From positions 124,001-188,000 of the forward strand of contig NZ_JAFKCV010000001.1 in the NCBI RefSeq assembly GCF_017254865.1: DNA of 64,000 nt, read 5' to 3'. Numbering within the stretch: the first letter of the stretch is position 1; the number at the start of each line of letters is the position of its first letter. The position numbers and the translations under genes were made by a program. This stretch comes from Bowmanella dokdonensis (GTDB lineage: Bacteria; Pseudomonadota; Gammaproteobacteria; Enterobacterales; Alteromonadaceae). Shown here one piece after another: positions 40,004-49,489 of this stretch. Below the pieces are notes generated by a model, which saw only the letters and a list, made by a program, of their open reading frames with translations, was not told the DNA's origin and did no database searches.

Positions 40004-41437
40004 ATGCTTGCTAAGATCCGGACATCGCCGCCAGGGGCCGCCGCCCTCACCCTGCTGATTGCTTCTGCTCTGGGTGCTTGTGGAGGAGGTAATTCCTCAC
40101 AGGATACTCTGCCAACGCCAACGCCAACGCCAACGCCAACGCCAACGCCAACGCCAACGCCAACGCCAACGCCAAACAATGCCCCGGCGGCGGATGCAGG
40201 GATTGATATATCTGTCTCTGTTGGGCAGCAGGTAATGCTGGATGGCAGTGGCAGCATGGATGCAGACGGTGACAGTCTGAGTTTTAACTGGGTGCTGGAT
40301 GCGGTGCCACCAGGAAGCGAGGCCCGACTTAGCAATCAAACTTCAGTTTCTCCGGTATTCACTGCGGACCTGGCTGGCGAGTACCAGATTTCTTTGGTGG
40401 TAAATGATGGTGAACTGGACAGTACACAGGACAATGTGCAGGTGAGCGCATCCCTTTTTGATGTTGATATCACCGATATTCAGTTTGTCAGTCGCAGTGG
40501 CAATTGCGCTGACTATGTTGGCACTTACTTTTCCAATGTGATGGATATTCAAAGGACTGAGATATTCAAGGGGGAAGTGGCGATCAGCCTGGCCGGCGCT
40601 CATTGTGTATTTACCGTCAATGCGATCCCCAACCACGACTTCAACGATGAATCGGCTGATTTTGCCCATGCCGTCAGTGTCCAACAAGGGGTTTACCTTG
40701 TACCTGTTTCACCTGCCAGAGCAGGAAGCGGCACTGCCCTGTCTCTGGATACCACCAATGTGATTTTTCTCAACGGGGTATCGGCCGATTTGCTGGCGGC
40801 GGCTTGTTACGACATTGGCAATGAGACTCCCGGTCAGGAAAAGATCGGGTGCGGCCAGGATCAGATAGATAATCCCTGGCGCTATGATCCCATGTCGTCG
40901 TTGAATACCTTTGGTACAGACAGCCACAATGCCCACCCGCAGCCAGACGGTACCTACCACTATCATGGCGATCCCCGTGCCCTGTTCGACCTGGATTGTG
41001 AAGCCAACGCTAACGAATCGCCTGTCATCGGATTTGCCGCAGACGGTTTTCCTGTCTATGGCCCCTGCTTTAACGATGGCGGTACCATCCGGGCGGCCCG
41101 TTCAAGCTATGTCCTGAAGGACAGTGGTGGTCTCCGCCAGCCTGTAAGTGGCTATAGCACCCCCGGAGCCGGCGTGGGGCTGATTGCCAGCGACAATTAT
41201 GATGGCCAGTTTCGTGGTGACTATGAGTATCAGGTCGGCAAAGGGGATCTGGATCAATGCAATGGTATGACTGTGGAGGGGCAATACGGCTACTACCTGA
41301 CCGGAGGTTACCCCTGGATTCTGGGGTGTTTCAGCGGCACACCTGACGAATCTTTCCATAAGACAGGTCCCGCATTAAAGAATCTTCTTCATGACCATAG
41401 CCAACTGCACCAGTTCAGCAGGCCGCACTCACACTAA
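40004..41437 (+). CDS. YHYH-domain lipoprotein with PKD-like domain
   Basis: A 477-residue exported lipoprotein (lipobox ALGAC, cysteine at about residue 26). A (Pro-Thr)10 linker encoded by a hexanucleotide repeat is followed by a PKD-like beta-sandwich (about 60-150: APAADAGIDISVSVGQQVML, FTADLAGEYQISLVVNDGEL). Then comes a YHYH domain (about 165-450) with the literal motif in PDGTYHYHGDP and several paired cysteines. YHYH proteins are surface or secreted and of unknown function; the His-rich core suggests metal or radical chemistry (inference). GAAGGAG precedes the ATG. It is preceded by a sigma-54 promoter and probably controlled by the adjacent activator. Confidence 0.85.
   Translation: MLAKIRTSPPGAAALTLLIASALGACGGGNSSQDTLPTPTPTPTPTPTPTPTPTPTPNNAPAADAGIDISVSVGQQVMLDGSGSMDADGDSLSFNWVLDAVPPGSEARLSNQTSVSPVFTADLAGEYQISLVVNDGELDSTQDNVQVSASLFDVDITDIQFVSRSGNCADYVGTYFSNVMDIQRTEIFKGEVAISLAGAHCVFTVNAIPNHDFNDESADFAHAVSVQQGVYLVPVSPARAGSGTALSLDTTNVIFLNGVSADLLAAACYDIGNETPGQEKIGCGQDQIDNPWRYDPMSSLNTFGTDSHNAHPQPDGTYHYHGDPRALFDLDCEANANESPVIGFAADGFPVYGPCFNDGGTIRAARSSYVLKDSGGLRQPVSGYSTPGAGVGLIASDNYDGQFRGDYEYQVGKGDLDQCNGMTVEGQYGYYLTGGYPWILGCFSGTPDESFHKTGPALKNLLHDHSQLHQFSRPHSH
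40112..40171 (+). repeat. Hexanucleotide microsatellite (CCAACG)10
   Basis: Ten perfect tandem copies encode (Pro-Thr)10 in the linker after the lipid anchor. Because the unit is two codons, slippage changes linker length without breaking the frame. Confidence 0.97.
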
Positions 41438-41439
41438 AG

Positions 41440-41462
41440 GGTATTCCCTATTGGGGAGTACC
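41440..41462 (+). other. Stem-loop between the YHYH gene and the next gene
   Basis: GGTATTCCC pairs with GGGGAGTACC across a TATT loop (one G-U pair). No T-run follows, so it may be an intra-operon processing or attenuation site and not a full terminator. Confidence 0.4.
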
Positions 41463-41505
41463 GGAAACGCAAGAATTCACCATAAGAATAAAAGATAACC
41501 ACAAT

Positions 41506-42117
41506 ATGTCCGTGACTGAAAAATCTGGCAATCAGACCAGCCGAAAACCAAGCCGCCCTCGTTGCACCTATGAACCACTGACTGTCTCTGACTTACTGAA
41601 TAATATCAGGGAAGAACGCCGCGAATTACTCCGGCAAAGCCGGGATAAGTATGCATCTGCCAACAGCAAAGGGCCCAGCAGGCGCAGAAAAGAGCGGACA
41701 CCACCAAAGGCGGGGTTGATTCTGCTGGGTTTTAGCTTGGCCATCCTTCTGCTGGGGAGCTGGCACAACTGGTCTGCCAGCAGTGGCGTCGAGTCGCCTG
41801 AACAGCCTCCGGCAGAGGCCCAGGTAGCTTTGAGTATCAGCGAGAGTCAGTTGCGGGAAGCCGAACGACTGATTCGAGGCGTCTTTCTGCCGGGGGACTG
41901 GCGTTTTAAAGGGGCGAGACCGACGGCAAACATGATTCATTTCTATGTGCAGATGCCCGGCCCACTGAAGTTGGAGAGCAGATACCAGGAGAATTACATT
42001 AAGCAGGCCCTCTGTCAGCGGATAGACAAACGGCTCTGGCAGATCGTCAAGCCCGCGCAGGTACGCTTTCATCTTTATAGCAAACGAAAAGCCAGCAGTA
42101 TTTCAGCCGTTTGCTAA
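41506..42117 (+). CDS. Single-span membrane protein, unknown role
   Basis: A 203-residue protein. The cytoplasmic N-terminus is very basic (NIREERRELLRQSRDKY, GPSRRRKERTPPK). One membrane span follows at about residues 70-88 (AGLILLGFSLAILLLGSW). The extracytoplasmic C-terminal domain is about 100 residues long with WRFKGARPTANMIHFYVQ and a cysteine pair. I do not recognise a family. It starts 68 bp after the YHYH lipoprotein gene on the same strand and may share its sigma-54-driven transcript. Confidence 0.65.
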   Translation: MSVTEKSGNQTSRKPSRPRCTYEPLTVSDLLNNIREERRELLRQSRDKYASANSKGPSRRRKERTPPKAGLILLGFSLAILLLGSWHNWSASSGVESPEQPPAEAQVALSISESQLREAERLIRGVFLPGDWRFKGARPTANMIHFYVQMPGPLKLESRYQENYIKQALCQRIDKRLWQIVKPAQVRFHLYSKRKASSISAVC

Positions 42118-42282
42118 ACCGGGGTCTCTTGCCGGATAGTCTGCTTATGACAATCAGACGACCGCCAAGAGGTCAGACACTGTGGTAAACGTGAAAAACC
42201 AGCAGCCAGACGCCTTCCAGGTTCTGCAACTGGAGTGACTCTGCTAACCTGGGCTATTAGTACCTTTATTGGATGATAACCC

Positions 42283-42810
42283 GTGGCTTTGTCTATCCAG
42301 ACTGACAGATTATCCCTGCGCGTGCTCGAAGAGCAGGATGCTTCTTTTATCCTGGAGCTGCTTACCGATCCTGACTGGCTTAAATATATCGGTGATCGCG
42401 GCGTCCATAACCTGGAAGATGCCAGGCGCTATATCGACGAAGGACCCAGGGCCATGTATCGGAATAAAGGCTATTGCCTGTTGAGGGTGTCATTGAAGGA
42501 AAACGACCAGCCCATCGGCCTGTGTGGCCTGCTTAAGCGGGATAATCTTCCCCATCCTGATCTGGGGTTCGCCTTTCTGCCCGTTGGACGGGGAGCCGGC
42601 TATGCGCGCGAAGCGGCTGATGCAGTACTGGCCAATGCGGATGAGCAGGGGCTGGAAACCCTGATGGCCTTCTGTGTTCCCGACAACCAGCCGTCTATCC
42701 GCTTGCTGGAAAAAGCCGGCTTTTACTACGCCGGCCCCTATCAGTTTGCCGAGGGGGAAGACTCTTTGTCACTATACCGTCGTGACTGCCCCATGCATGC
42801 TGCTAGCTAA
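42283..42810 (+). CDS. GNAT-family N-acetyltransferase (RimJ/RimL-like)
   Basis: A 175-residue acetyltransferase with the RimJ-like opening IQTDRLSLRVLEEQDASFIL. The acetyl-CoA loop region reads PVGRGAGYAREAADAVLANA, followed by VPDNQPSIRLLEKAGFYY. Substrate unknown. Its stop overlaps the convergent membrane protein gene by 8 bp. Confidence 0.9.
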   Translation: MALSIQTDRLSLRVLEEQDASFILELLTDPDWLKYIGDRGVHNLEDARRYIDEGPRAMYRNKGYCLLRVSLKENDQPIGLCGLLKRDNLPHPDLGFAFLPVGRGAGYAREAADAVLANADEQGLETLMAFCVPDNQPSIRLLEKAGFYYAGPYQFAEGEDSLSLYRRDCPMHAAS

Positions 42811-43231
42811 GCCAGCTTTGCTGCTTTCCCCGGTGACTGACGATAATCAGAGCCAGGGCAAAGATCATAATCAGGGCCGGCATCACCAGCGAGCTCGGAC
42901 CCATCACACCCAGGCTGTCGACAACCATGAAGTTGTAATACTGCTGCACCAGAATTCCCAATAGCGACAGCACAAAAAGCGGCAAGGCCAGGGCATTTCG
43001 CATCAACAGCAGAATATTGGCCGCCAGCGCGCAGCACACGGCTACGGCAAATGCCAGGGTGGACCAAACAGGAATGTTCTCATACAGCACTTGCTGTTCA
43101 GCCGGCAGTTGAGCCAGGGCGTCGGGGGAGAGGGTCACATGCATGAAAAATGCGGCAACACCAAGCAGGTTCCAGACCAGCATAATCCAGGCAAAGACTT
43201 TGACTCCTTTAGGCATGGGTGTGGCAGACAT
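42803..43231 (-). CDS. Four-helix inner-membrane protein, unknown role
   Basis: A 142-residue protein with four predicted membrane helices (VFAWIMLVWNLLGVAAFFMH, TLAFAVAVCCALAANILLLM, ALALPLFVLSLLGILVQQYY, VMPALIMIFALALIIVSH). The second half of the first loop is proline/glutamine-rich. Similar small proteins are common in marine gammaproteobacteria, but I know no function. Confidence 0.7.
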   Translation of the reverse strand: MSATPMPKGVKVFAWIMLVWNLLGVAAFFMHVTLSPDALAQLPAEQQVLYENIPVWSTLAFAVAVCCALAANILLLMRNALALPLFVLSLLGILVQQYYNFMVVDSLGVMGPSSLVMPALIMIFALALIIVSHRGKQQSWLS

Positions 43232-43289
43232 AAGGTTTTCCTCTTATTGTTGTTAGCCTGAGTACTTGTTGCCCAGCAACGGGGATCTG

Positions 43290-44192
43290 TCAAGAAAACG
43301 TGTTAATCCGATTGGTATTCGCCTGCATGACTTCGCGCAGCCACTGCCTGAATAAGCCTATGGCCAGATCATTTTGCAATTCTTCACGACAAGCCAACCA
43401 GTAGGAACGGTTGCTCTTCTGGCGAAGTGACCCCACTAGCCTGAGGTCGCCGTTGTCCAGTGCCGGTCTGGCCATCTGATAGCGGGCCCAGGCTATGCCC
43501 AGCCCTTGCTGGGCGGCTTGCAGACACAGATAGGCGTCATTAAAGCGCACTCCCTTGGCCACAGGCAGCCGCAGGAGTCCGGAACCCGTCTTGAGCGAGG
43601 TCGGCCAGGGAGAGGCATGGTGGATCAGCAGTTCACCGGCAGGCCAGCTGACCGGATCCTGTCCATAGCGTTCAAGCCATGAAGCACTGGCGACGGCTAC
43701 CATTTCTTCCTGTAAAAGTTCCTCACAGAAAAGCCCTTTATGATCGAAATTTCCAAAGCGCAGCGCCACTATCTTGCTGGCCGGGGGAATACTGATCAGC
43801 TGATAGTCGGTGGCAATGGTCAGGTCGATGTGTGGAAAACGACCTTTGAAGTCACTCAGATGAGGAAGGATCCAGGTTTGTGCGATGGATACCAATGTCG
43901 AAAGATAGAGTGAATCCTTAGAAGGCAGTTGTGACGGTGACTTCAGCGCCTGATACAAACCCTGCAACGGTTCTTTCAGACTCTGTTTTAACCTCTCTGC
44001 CGCTGTGGTGGCGCGAATCCTGGGGCCCAGCCGCTCGAACAGGGGCTCCCCCAGCCAATTTTCCAGCTTTTGGATATGTCGGCTGATTGCACCCTGGGTC
44101 AGATGAAGTTCGTCTGCCGCCCCGGTAAAGCTGCCATGGCGGACGGAGGCTTCAAATGCCTGGAGTGTCTGCAGGGAGGGGAGCCGCTTCAT
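43290..44192 (-). CDS. LysR-family transcriptional regulator
   Basis: A 300-residue regulator of the GcvA-like branch. The N-terminal helix-turn-helix is SFTGAADELHLTQGAISRHI with the following LENWLGEPLFER. A substrate-binding domain fills residues ~90-290. It is divergent from the PLP-decarboxylase gene across 100 bp, the usual LysR arrangement, so that gene is the likely target. GAGTTTTACTC, a small palindrome, sits directly upstream of its start codon. Confidence 0.92.
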   Translation of the reverse strand: MKRLPSLQTLQAFEASVRHGSFTGAADELHLTQGAISRHIQKLENWLGEPLFERLGPRIRATTAAERLKQSLKEPLQGLYQALKSPSQLPSKDSLYLSTLVSIAQTWILPHLSDFKGRFPHIDLTIATDYQLISIPPASKIVALRFGNFDHKGLFCEELLQEEMVAVASASWLERYGQDPVSWPAGELLIHHASPWPTSLKTGSGLLRLPVAKGVRFNDAYLCLQAAQQGLGIAWARYQMARPALDNGDLRLVGSLRQKSNRSYWLACREELQNDLAIGLFRQWLREVMQANTNRINTFS

Positions 44193-44195
44193 TGT

Positions 44196-44206
44196 GAGTT
44201 TTACTC
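44196..44206. promoter_or_regulatory. Short palindrome at the LysR start
   Basis: GAGT-TTT-ACTC lies just upstream of the LysR start codon in the divergent intergenic region. It is a possible autoregulatory site. Confidence 0.3.
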
Positions 44207-44292
44207 ATGATAAGGGTGGTTAAATGTCGTTTTTACCTGATCTTTATCTATCCTAGCATGATGTCAGGTGACAACAGATTGCAGACAGCGAC

Positions 44293-45654
44293 ATGACGGA
44301 TGAATTTGAAGTATTGGCCTTTGCCGAGCGACAGGCTACCGCCTATTTGCGCTCACTGGAAGGCCGCCGCGTATTTCCAGATGAGCAGGCTTTGCTGGCC
44401 CTGTCAGGATTTGACGAGCCGCTCCCCGACGAGGGGCAAGATGCCATCGAGGTATTAAAACAACTCTCCGAACTGGGCGGGCCGGCTACGGTTGCATCCA
44501 CCGGTGCCAACTATTTTGGTTTTGTCATTGGTTCCAGTCTGCCGGTGGCGGGAGCGGCCGAGCGCATTGCCCTGGCCTGGGATCAGTGTGCGTCGAGCTT
44601 TGCCAATTCCCCTGTGGCAGACAGAATCGAAAAGGTTGCCGCCCGCTGGTTGCTGGAGATACTGGATCTGCCCAGAAACAGCGCCGTGGGCTTCGGTACC
44701 AGCGCTACCGCCTGTGCCCTCACGGCCCTGTCGACGGCACGAGAGGTGCTGCTCCAGCATCTGGGGTGGGATTTAACGAGACATGGGCTGTCAGGTGCAC
44801 CCCCCATCCGGATTGTCTGCCCGCAGAATATCCATATTACCCTTCGCAAGGTATTCCGGGTTTTGGGGTTCGGCCAGGACAATATCATCACAGTTCCCTG
44901 CGACGAGCAGGGCCGGCTAAAGCTGGATAACTTTCCGGATCTGGATGAACGGACGCTGTTATGCCTCCAGGCCGGGGAAGTCAACACGGGAGGATTCGAT
45001 CCCTTTGCCTTTCTGTTGCCAAAAGCGCGAGCTGCCGGGGCCTGGACTCATGTGGATGGCGCTTTTGGTTTATGGGCCAGAGCCTCCGGTTTGCACAGAG
45101 ACCTGACCGAAGGGATCGACCAGGCAGACAGTTGGACGGTGGACGCTCACAAATGGCTAAACACGCCCTACGATGGCGCGATGGTGATTTGTCGCCATGC
45201 CGATGCGTTATCAAGAGCCATGAACAGCGACGCCGATTACGCCAGAGCGGAACCCACGGCTCAGAAGAACCTGGGCCTGGAGTTTTCCCGCCGGGCCCGC
45301 GGGATTCCAATCTGGGCCGCCCTGAAAGGCCTGGGTAAACAAGGTGTGGCTGAGATGGTTGAACGACATTGTGCCCTGGCAAGGCGGATTGCAGAGGGCT
45401 TGTCTGCAGCAGGGTACCGGGTATTGAATCAGGTAGTGCTGAATCAGGTGCTGGTCCGGGCCGACACGGATGAGGAAACCCTGGCCATCCTGCAGGCTGC
45501 ACAGGATTCAGGCAGAACCTGGTTCGGGCCCTCAGTGTGGGAGGGACGTCCTGCATTTCGGATATCGGTATCCTCTTGGCGCACCGAATCCAGACACGCC
45601 GACATGCTGGTGGCCTTGCTGGCCCGTCTCAGACAGGACCATTCATCATCCTGA
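44293..45654 (+). CDS. PLP-dependent decarboxylase (group II, GAD/AADC-like)
   Basis: A 453-residue fold-type I PLP enzyme. The Schiff-base lysine is in TVDAHKWLNTPYDGAMVI. GFGTSATACALTALSTAR is the phosphate-binding region and AWTHVDGAFGLWA holds the cofactor aspartate. The family covers aromatic-amino-acid, glutamate and related decarboxylases. The substrate is not clear from sequence. Regulation by the divergent LysR protein is likely. Confidence 0.88.
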   Translation: MTDEFEVLAFAERQATAYLRSLEGRRVFPDEQALLALSGFDEPLPDEGQDAIEVLKQLSELGGPATVASTGANYFGFVIGSSLPVAGAAERIALAWDQCASSFANSPVADRIEKVAARWLLEILDLPRNSAVGFGTSATACALTALSTAREVLLQHLGWDLTRHGLSGAPPIRIVCPQNIHITLRKVFRVLGFGQDNIITVPCDEQGRLKLDNFPDLDERTLLCLQAGEVNTGGFDPFAFLLPKARAAGAWTHVDGAFGLWARASGLHRDLTEGIDQADSWTVDAHKWLNTPYDGAMVICRHADALSRAMNSDADYARAEPTAQKNLGLEFSRRARGIPIWAALKGLGKQGVAEMVERHCALARRIAEGLSAAGYRVLNQVVLNQVLVRADTDEETLAILQAAQDSGRTWFGPSVWEGRPAFRISVSSWRTESRHADMLVALLARLRQDHSSS

Positions 45655-45671
45655 CCGCAAGAACCCTGGAA

Positions 45672-46100
45672 TCAACCGGCAATCAGGATCAGAAAGGCCA
45701 GCAGACTGAACAGGGTACGAAAGGCGTGCAGCCTGTCCCAGCGAGCCAGCAAGGAGGTGACCCGGGTACGTTCGGTTTGCACATCTGCCTGTTGCAACGC
45801 TTTATTGACTGGCATGATGACGATAAACGTGAAGGGCACCACAGCAAAAAGAGCCAGGCTGCCCAGCAGGTAGGCGATGGAGGCGCCCTGCCACCAGGCG
45901 AGTAACCCAAACAAGGTGCCTGCCAGGGCCAGGGAAGCCTGCATACGGGTGGCCCGGCGATAGCTTGGTTGCCACTGACAATAAGCCAGCTCTGTGCCAC
46001 AGGCCATGCGAGCCGGGTGTTCCACCAGGTTGATATAGGCCGCTGCACCGCAGAACAGACCGGTGCTTAGGGTAGCGAGGATTTGCAGCAGGGCTTGCAT
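45672..46100 (-). CDS. DUF1772 membrane protein
   Basis: A 142-residue four-helix membrane protein with the DUF1772 pattern (GLFCGAAAYINLVEHPAR near the start, PVNKAL and WDRLHAFRTLFSLLAF at the end). Fungal relatives include anthrone oxygenases; the role of bacterial members is not known. Stands alone, convergent with the decarboxylase gene. Confidence 0.8.
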   Translation of the reverse strand: MQALLQILATLSTGLFCGAAAYINLVEHPARMACGTELAYCQWQPSYRRATRMQASLALAGTLFGLLAWWQGASIAYLLGSLALFAVVPFTFIVIMPVNKALQQADVQTERTRVTSLLARWDRLHAFRTLFSLLAFLILIAG

Positions 46101-46168
46101 GGGGCTTCCTTGTCTGTGACGTTATCTCCCTCAAGCCTAGATCACAATGGCAGGCAACCCAAATCAGC

Positions 46169-48037
46169 CTATTTGAATTCCACCGTCTTATCCTGGCTGA
46201 TGACACTGGCCCGGATCTGGTCGAAATGCTCGGACAGTATCACCTGACCAATCCCGCTCTGGTTGTACAATACCCCTTCCTCCCCTTGGGGCTGGCGTCT
46301 TTTGATCAGCATGCGGCGGCGCTTGGTAAAGGCATTGAGGGGTGAACGACTGCCGTAAAGGAGGCGGTTGAGGCGATCGAACCAGCGCAGTAAGGTGGCC
46401 GGGAAGCTGTTTTTGATGCCGCTGGCGGTAATCTGCAGGATTTGCGGGCTGTGACGACGAAATCTCAGGGTAATGTCATATACGAAACTGTAATGCACGT
46501 CACCGGAGAGGATGACAAAATGCGGCGGCGTCCTGTGATGGCGGAAGATATTGAGAATGACGTTGGCCGCGCCGGGGTGAGCCATCCAGTTCTCCGCATC
46601 CACAACCAATGCCTTGCCGAACCAGGTAAAGATCTTTTGTACTGCTTCGATCAGTTTGACGCCAAATACAGGCGCTGGTGAGACCAGAATTACTGCAGGC
46701 TGGCCAATCAGCTCCTGTTGCATCTCGGTCAGCGACTCCCAGTCCATCAGCCCGGACGGCTTACCCGGGCTGCTTTCTGATCGCCAGCGATGGGTGCGGG
46801 TGTCCAGGACAATAATTTTCGGCTGGGTATCCAGATGGTAATGCCAGTCCTGCCATTCCAACAGCACATCGATAAGCCGGTCATGGTCCTGCAGGCCCTC
46901 GGCGGAAAAATGTGCTGCTGCCTTCTCCTGCAATGCGGTAAAACGAGCCGGTTGATTGCCCCAGCCCTGGTTCAGCCAGTAGCCGATCAGGGCATTGCCG
47001 ATGATACGCCTGGAAAAAGGATGGCCATAAGCCGACTCTTCCCAGCCACGGGTCAGGTTCCAGTCATCGGTGATGTCATGGTCGTCGAAGATCATATAGC
47101 TGGGAATATGGGCGAGGGCCCGCCTGACCCGGCTCAGCCCCTGAGTGAAGGCTTCAATCTGCTTGCGTTCGCAATCGTATTGCTGCTGGTTCTGGGCAGG
47201 CACTGCCGAGCGACACTTGTGCAGGTCTATGCCCTGCCAGCAGGTATCCGACCAGACCAGCAGGTACATGGCCATGACCTCGCTGAAGCTGATCAGGTGG
47301 TTATGGGCTCCCGAGGAGGTGAAAATAGGCTTTCTGGCGCCGACAAAAAAACGCTCCACCAGCTTTTCATTGGCCTTGTTGGCAGGCAACAGCTGCTCGC
47401 GCTGGTAATAGCAGTGAGGGCTTTGCTTCAGGGCACGGGTATCGGCGATATTGGCGCCATCGAAGACTTCGTCGAACAGCCCCAGTCTGTCGATGACCTG
47501 ATGAATCGCACAGAGGGTGGGGCCGGCCACATCATCGGCATAGACCTGATCGCCGGAGAACAACAACAGTGCCGGGCAATGCTCCGGATCCCGGCGGTTT
47601 TCTTCCAGCATCCTGTCAACCTGTAGCAGGCCGTCGGCACTGGGATGATGGGGCTTCCTGCACGAGCCGTGCAGCAGGTTATCGATCTGGGATTTGAGCA
47701 TAAAACCGGGCCTGTCCTGTCCCTCATAGCAAAGATCGGGGATCAGTGCGGCTACAGACTGCTGGTCGTCGCCGCACAGCAGGTCGTATTCCAGATAGTT
47801 GTCCAACGGCAACGGCTGGTCAGGTCTGACACTCAGCCATTGCACGAAGCAGTGCCGGCCGACCTGAACCTGCTGTTGGTTTTTGTCCAGGGATGTATCC
47901 ATAAGCTGTTGGCCGCTATTCCAAACCTGGAGCCTGAAAGTACAGGGGCGCGACGTGACCAGCCAGAACGTCAGTTGCTCGCTGTTGGTGTGGCGCAGCA
48001 GCGGGCCGGCCAGAATCAGTGGAAGCATGTCTGTCAT
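46169..48037 (-). CDS. PhoD-like metallophosphatase
   Basis: A 622-residue protein from the ATG at 48037, which overlaps the upstream stop as ATGA. It resembles the PhoD-like alkaline phosphatase/phosphodiesterase superfamily. Metal ligands are recognisable in LLFSGDQVYADD, MIFDDHDITDDW and LSGDVHYSFVYD. No signal peptide is seen, so it may be cytoplasmic, unlike classical PhoD. The open frame upstream to 48190 was rejected because it overlaps the DUF2252 gene heavily. Coupled to DUF2252; substrate unknown. Confidence 0.85.
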   Translation of the reverse strand: MTDMLPLILAGPLLRHTNSEQLTFWLVTSRPCTFRLQVWNSGQQLMDTSLDKNQQQVQVGRHCFVQWLSVRPDQPLPLDNYLEYDLLCGDDQQSVAALIPDLCYEGQDRPGFMLKSQIDNLLHGSCRKPHHPSADGLLQVDRMLEENRRDPEHCPALLLFSGDQVYADDVAGPTLCAIHQVIDRLGLFDEVFDGANIADTRALKQSPHCYYQREQLLPANKANEKLVERFFVGARKPIFTSSGAHNHLISFSEVMAMYLLVWSDTCWQGIDLHKCRSAVPAQNQQQYDCERKQIEAFTQGLSRVRRALAHIPSYMIFDDHDITDDWNLTRGWEESAYGHPFSRRIIGNALIGYWLNQGWGNQPARFTALQEKAAAHFSAEGLQDHDRLIDVLLEWQDWHYHLDTQPKIIVLDTRTHRWRSESSPGKPSGLMDWESLTEMQQELIGQPAVILVSPAPVFGVKLIEAVQKIFTWFGKALVVDAENWMAHPGAANVILNIFRHHRTPPHFVILSGDVHYSFVYDITLRFRRHSPQILQITASGIKNSFPATLLRWFDRLNRLLYGSRSPLNAFTKRRRMLIKRRQPQGEEGVLYNQSGIGQVILSEHFDQIRASVISQDKTVEFK

Positions 48038-49347
48038 GGCTGGCCTTGTAGCATCTCGTGTAAGTACTGGCAATCCTGCAGGCATTGCCGGGCATAGAAG
48101 GTGACCGAATTCAAAAGTTCCTGTCTGACCCTTGGCAACGCTTCTGCCATCGATACCTCGAAGCGCACCGAACGCCGGTCTCCCCGGCAATGGGCCAACG
48201 CCAGCGCCTGGCCACAGGCCATGGCATAGTCAATGAAGCCGCCGGCAACGGCCTTGTCGCCCAGACCGACTCTCTCCGGGTCTATGCCTACCCTGGCATG
48301 GTGGCGGGAGCGGATCAGCCAGTGGGCGCCCCGCCACTCCACTTCATCCAGCACCAGATCGGGGCGTCGTTGCATGCGACGCTGACAGATGACGGTCAGA
48401 TGAGCCGGATTGAGCCCATTGACCGGACTCAGATCAGGAAAATGGTGCAAGGGCGCGGCCTGTCGCTGTTGCTTGATCTCGACAATATGGCAAAGGGGCA
48501 AGTCCTCCCTGCCCTGGTAATCAGGCGGTCCGATCAACAGGTAGTAGCGTTGCATATTAACCGAGCCGGTACCTGCATTAAGACGCTCAACCACATCCAG
48601 GATGGCGTCATCCATATAAGGGGAGAAAACCCGGTAAATTTCCTGCTGCCGGTCTGGTGCAGGACGTCTGAACTTGTCCGGTCTGTCTCTGAACTTCAAG
48701 GGGCTGCCGTCAATATCCACAGCCTTGGCCAGAGCGCTCTTACTGGCAAACTCTTCGCCGCCGGCAGCCCTGGCCACCGCTTTCTTCTGTTGTTTGGCGA
48801 GCAGGTGGGGTTTCTCGAACAACGCCATGGCACGCATCCGGCACTCGGGCGCATCGACGCTGGCTTTGCACATGTTCAGGTAGGCATCCAGAAATGCCTG
48901 CATGGCCTTCTCGGCCTGCCGTTCATCAACAGGGGGTCTGTTCAGGTACTTGGGATCCGCCTGGTAGCGGCCCTGACTGACCCCCTGACAATACTCGCTG
49001 CACAGACTCAGGCTCAGGCAGAAACGCAACAGATCCCAACCAGCCAGCCCCAAACAGGCATCGTCGAAATCATTTGGTGAGAAGATAATCTGATCGCCGT
49101 GGGAGCCTTCCTCGGTGAGAAATCCGAAGTTGGACAAGTGACAGTCGCCCATGATGGTGGTCAGGGGGACCGACGCCAGGGACGGGGGCAGCACGAGCTC
49201 GCCACTGGCCAGGTCGGCATAGAACAACTGGGCGGCCCCGCGCATGAACACGAACGGGTTACGGGCCATTTTATGATGTTTGCCGATCCCCAGAGAGCCG
49301 TCTACCCGGCTCAGTTCCCCTGCCAGGGTTTGCCGTCTGTCTGCCAT
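48034..49347 (-). CDS. DUF2252 family protein
   Basis: A 437-residue cytoplasmic protein of the DUF2252 family, which has a kinase-like fold. Visible family patterns are KMARNPFVFMRGAA, TIMGDCHLSNFG (catalytic-loop-like HLxN) and NDFDDACLGLAGWDLLRF. The ATG at 49347 was chosen; a TTG ten codons earlier (49377) has a ribosome site too close to it. It is translationally coupled to the PhoD-like gene (4 bp overlap), so the two probably act in one pathway of unknown substrate. Confidence 0.83.
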   Translation of the reverse strand: MADRRQTLAGELSRVDGSLGIGKHHKMARNPFVFMRGAAQLFYADLASGELVLPPSLASVPLTTIMGDCHLSNFGFLTEEGSHGDQIIFSPNDFDDACLGLAGWDLLRFCLSLSLCSEYCQGVSQGRYQADPKYLNRPPVDERQAEKAMQAFLDAYLNMCKASVDAPECRMRAMALFEKPHLLAKQQKKAVARAAGGEEFASKSALAKAVDIDGSPLKFRDRPDKFRRPAPDRQQEIYRVFSPYMDDAILDVVERLNAGTGSVNMQRYYLLIGPPDYQGREDLPLCHIVEIKQQRQAAPLHHFPDLSPVNGLNPAHLTVICQRRMQRRPDLVLDEVEWRGAHWLIRSRHHARVGIDPERVGLGDKAVAGGFIDYAMACGQALALAHCRGDRRSVRFEVSMAEALPRVRQELLNSVTFYARQCLQDCQYLHEMLQGQP

Positions 49348-49489
49348 GAAAATCCGATTAAATAACACATTGATCAATACCTTAACTCGGCCGGGTTAAT
49401 ATGACAAAGCGGTTAAACCTCTGTCAGCACCTTGCCTGCCGGCCACAATCCCGTTAACTTGGCCGCTTATCCGGAATTGAGAGCATGCC

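Noticed and set aside
40112-40171. CRISPR-like or satellite repeat
   Set aside because: It is a perfect 6 bp microsatellite inside a coding frame with no spacers.
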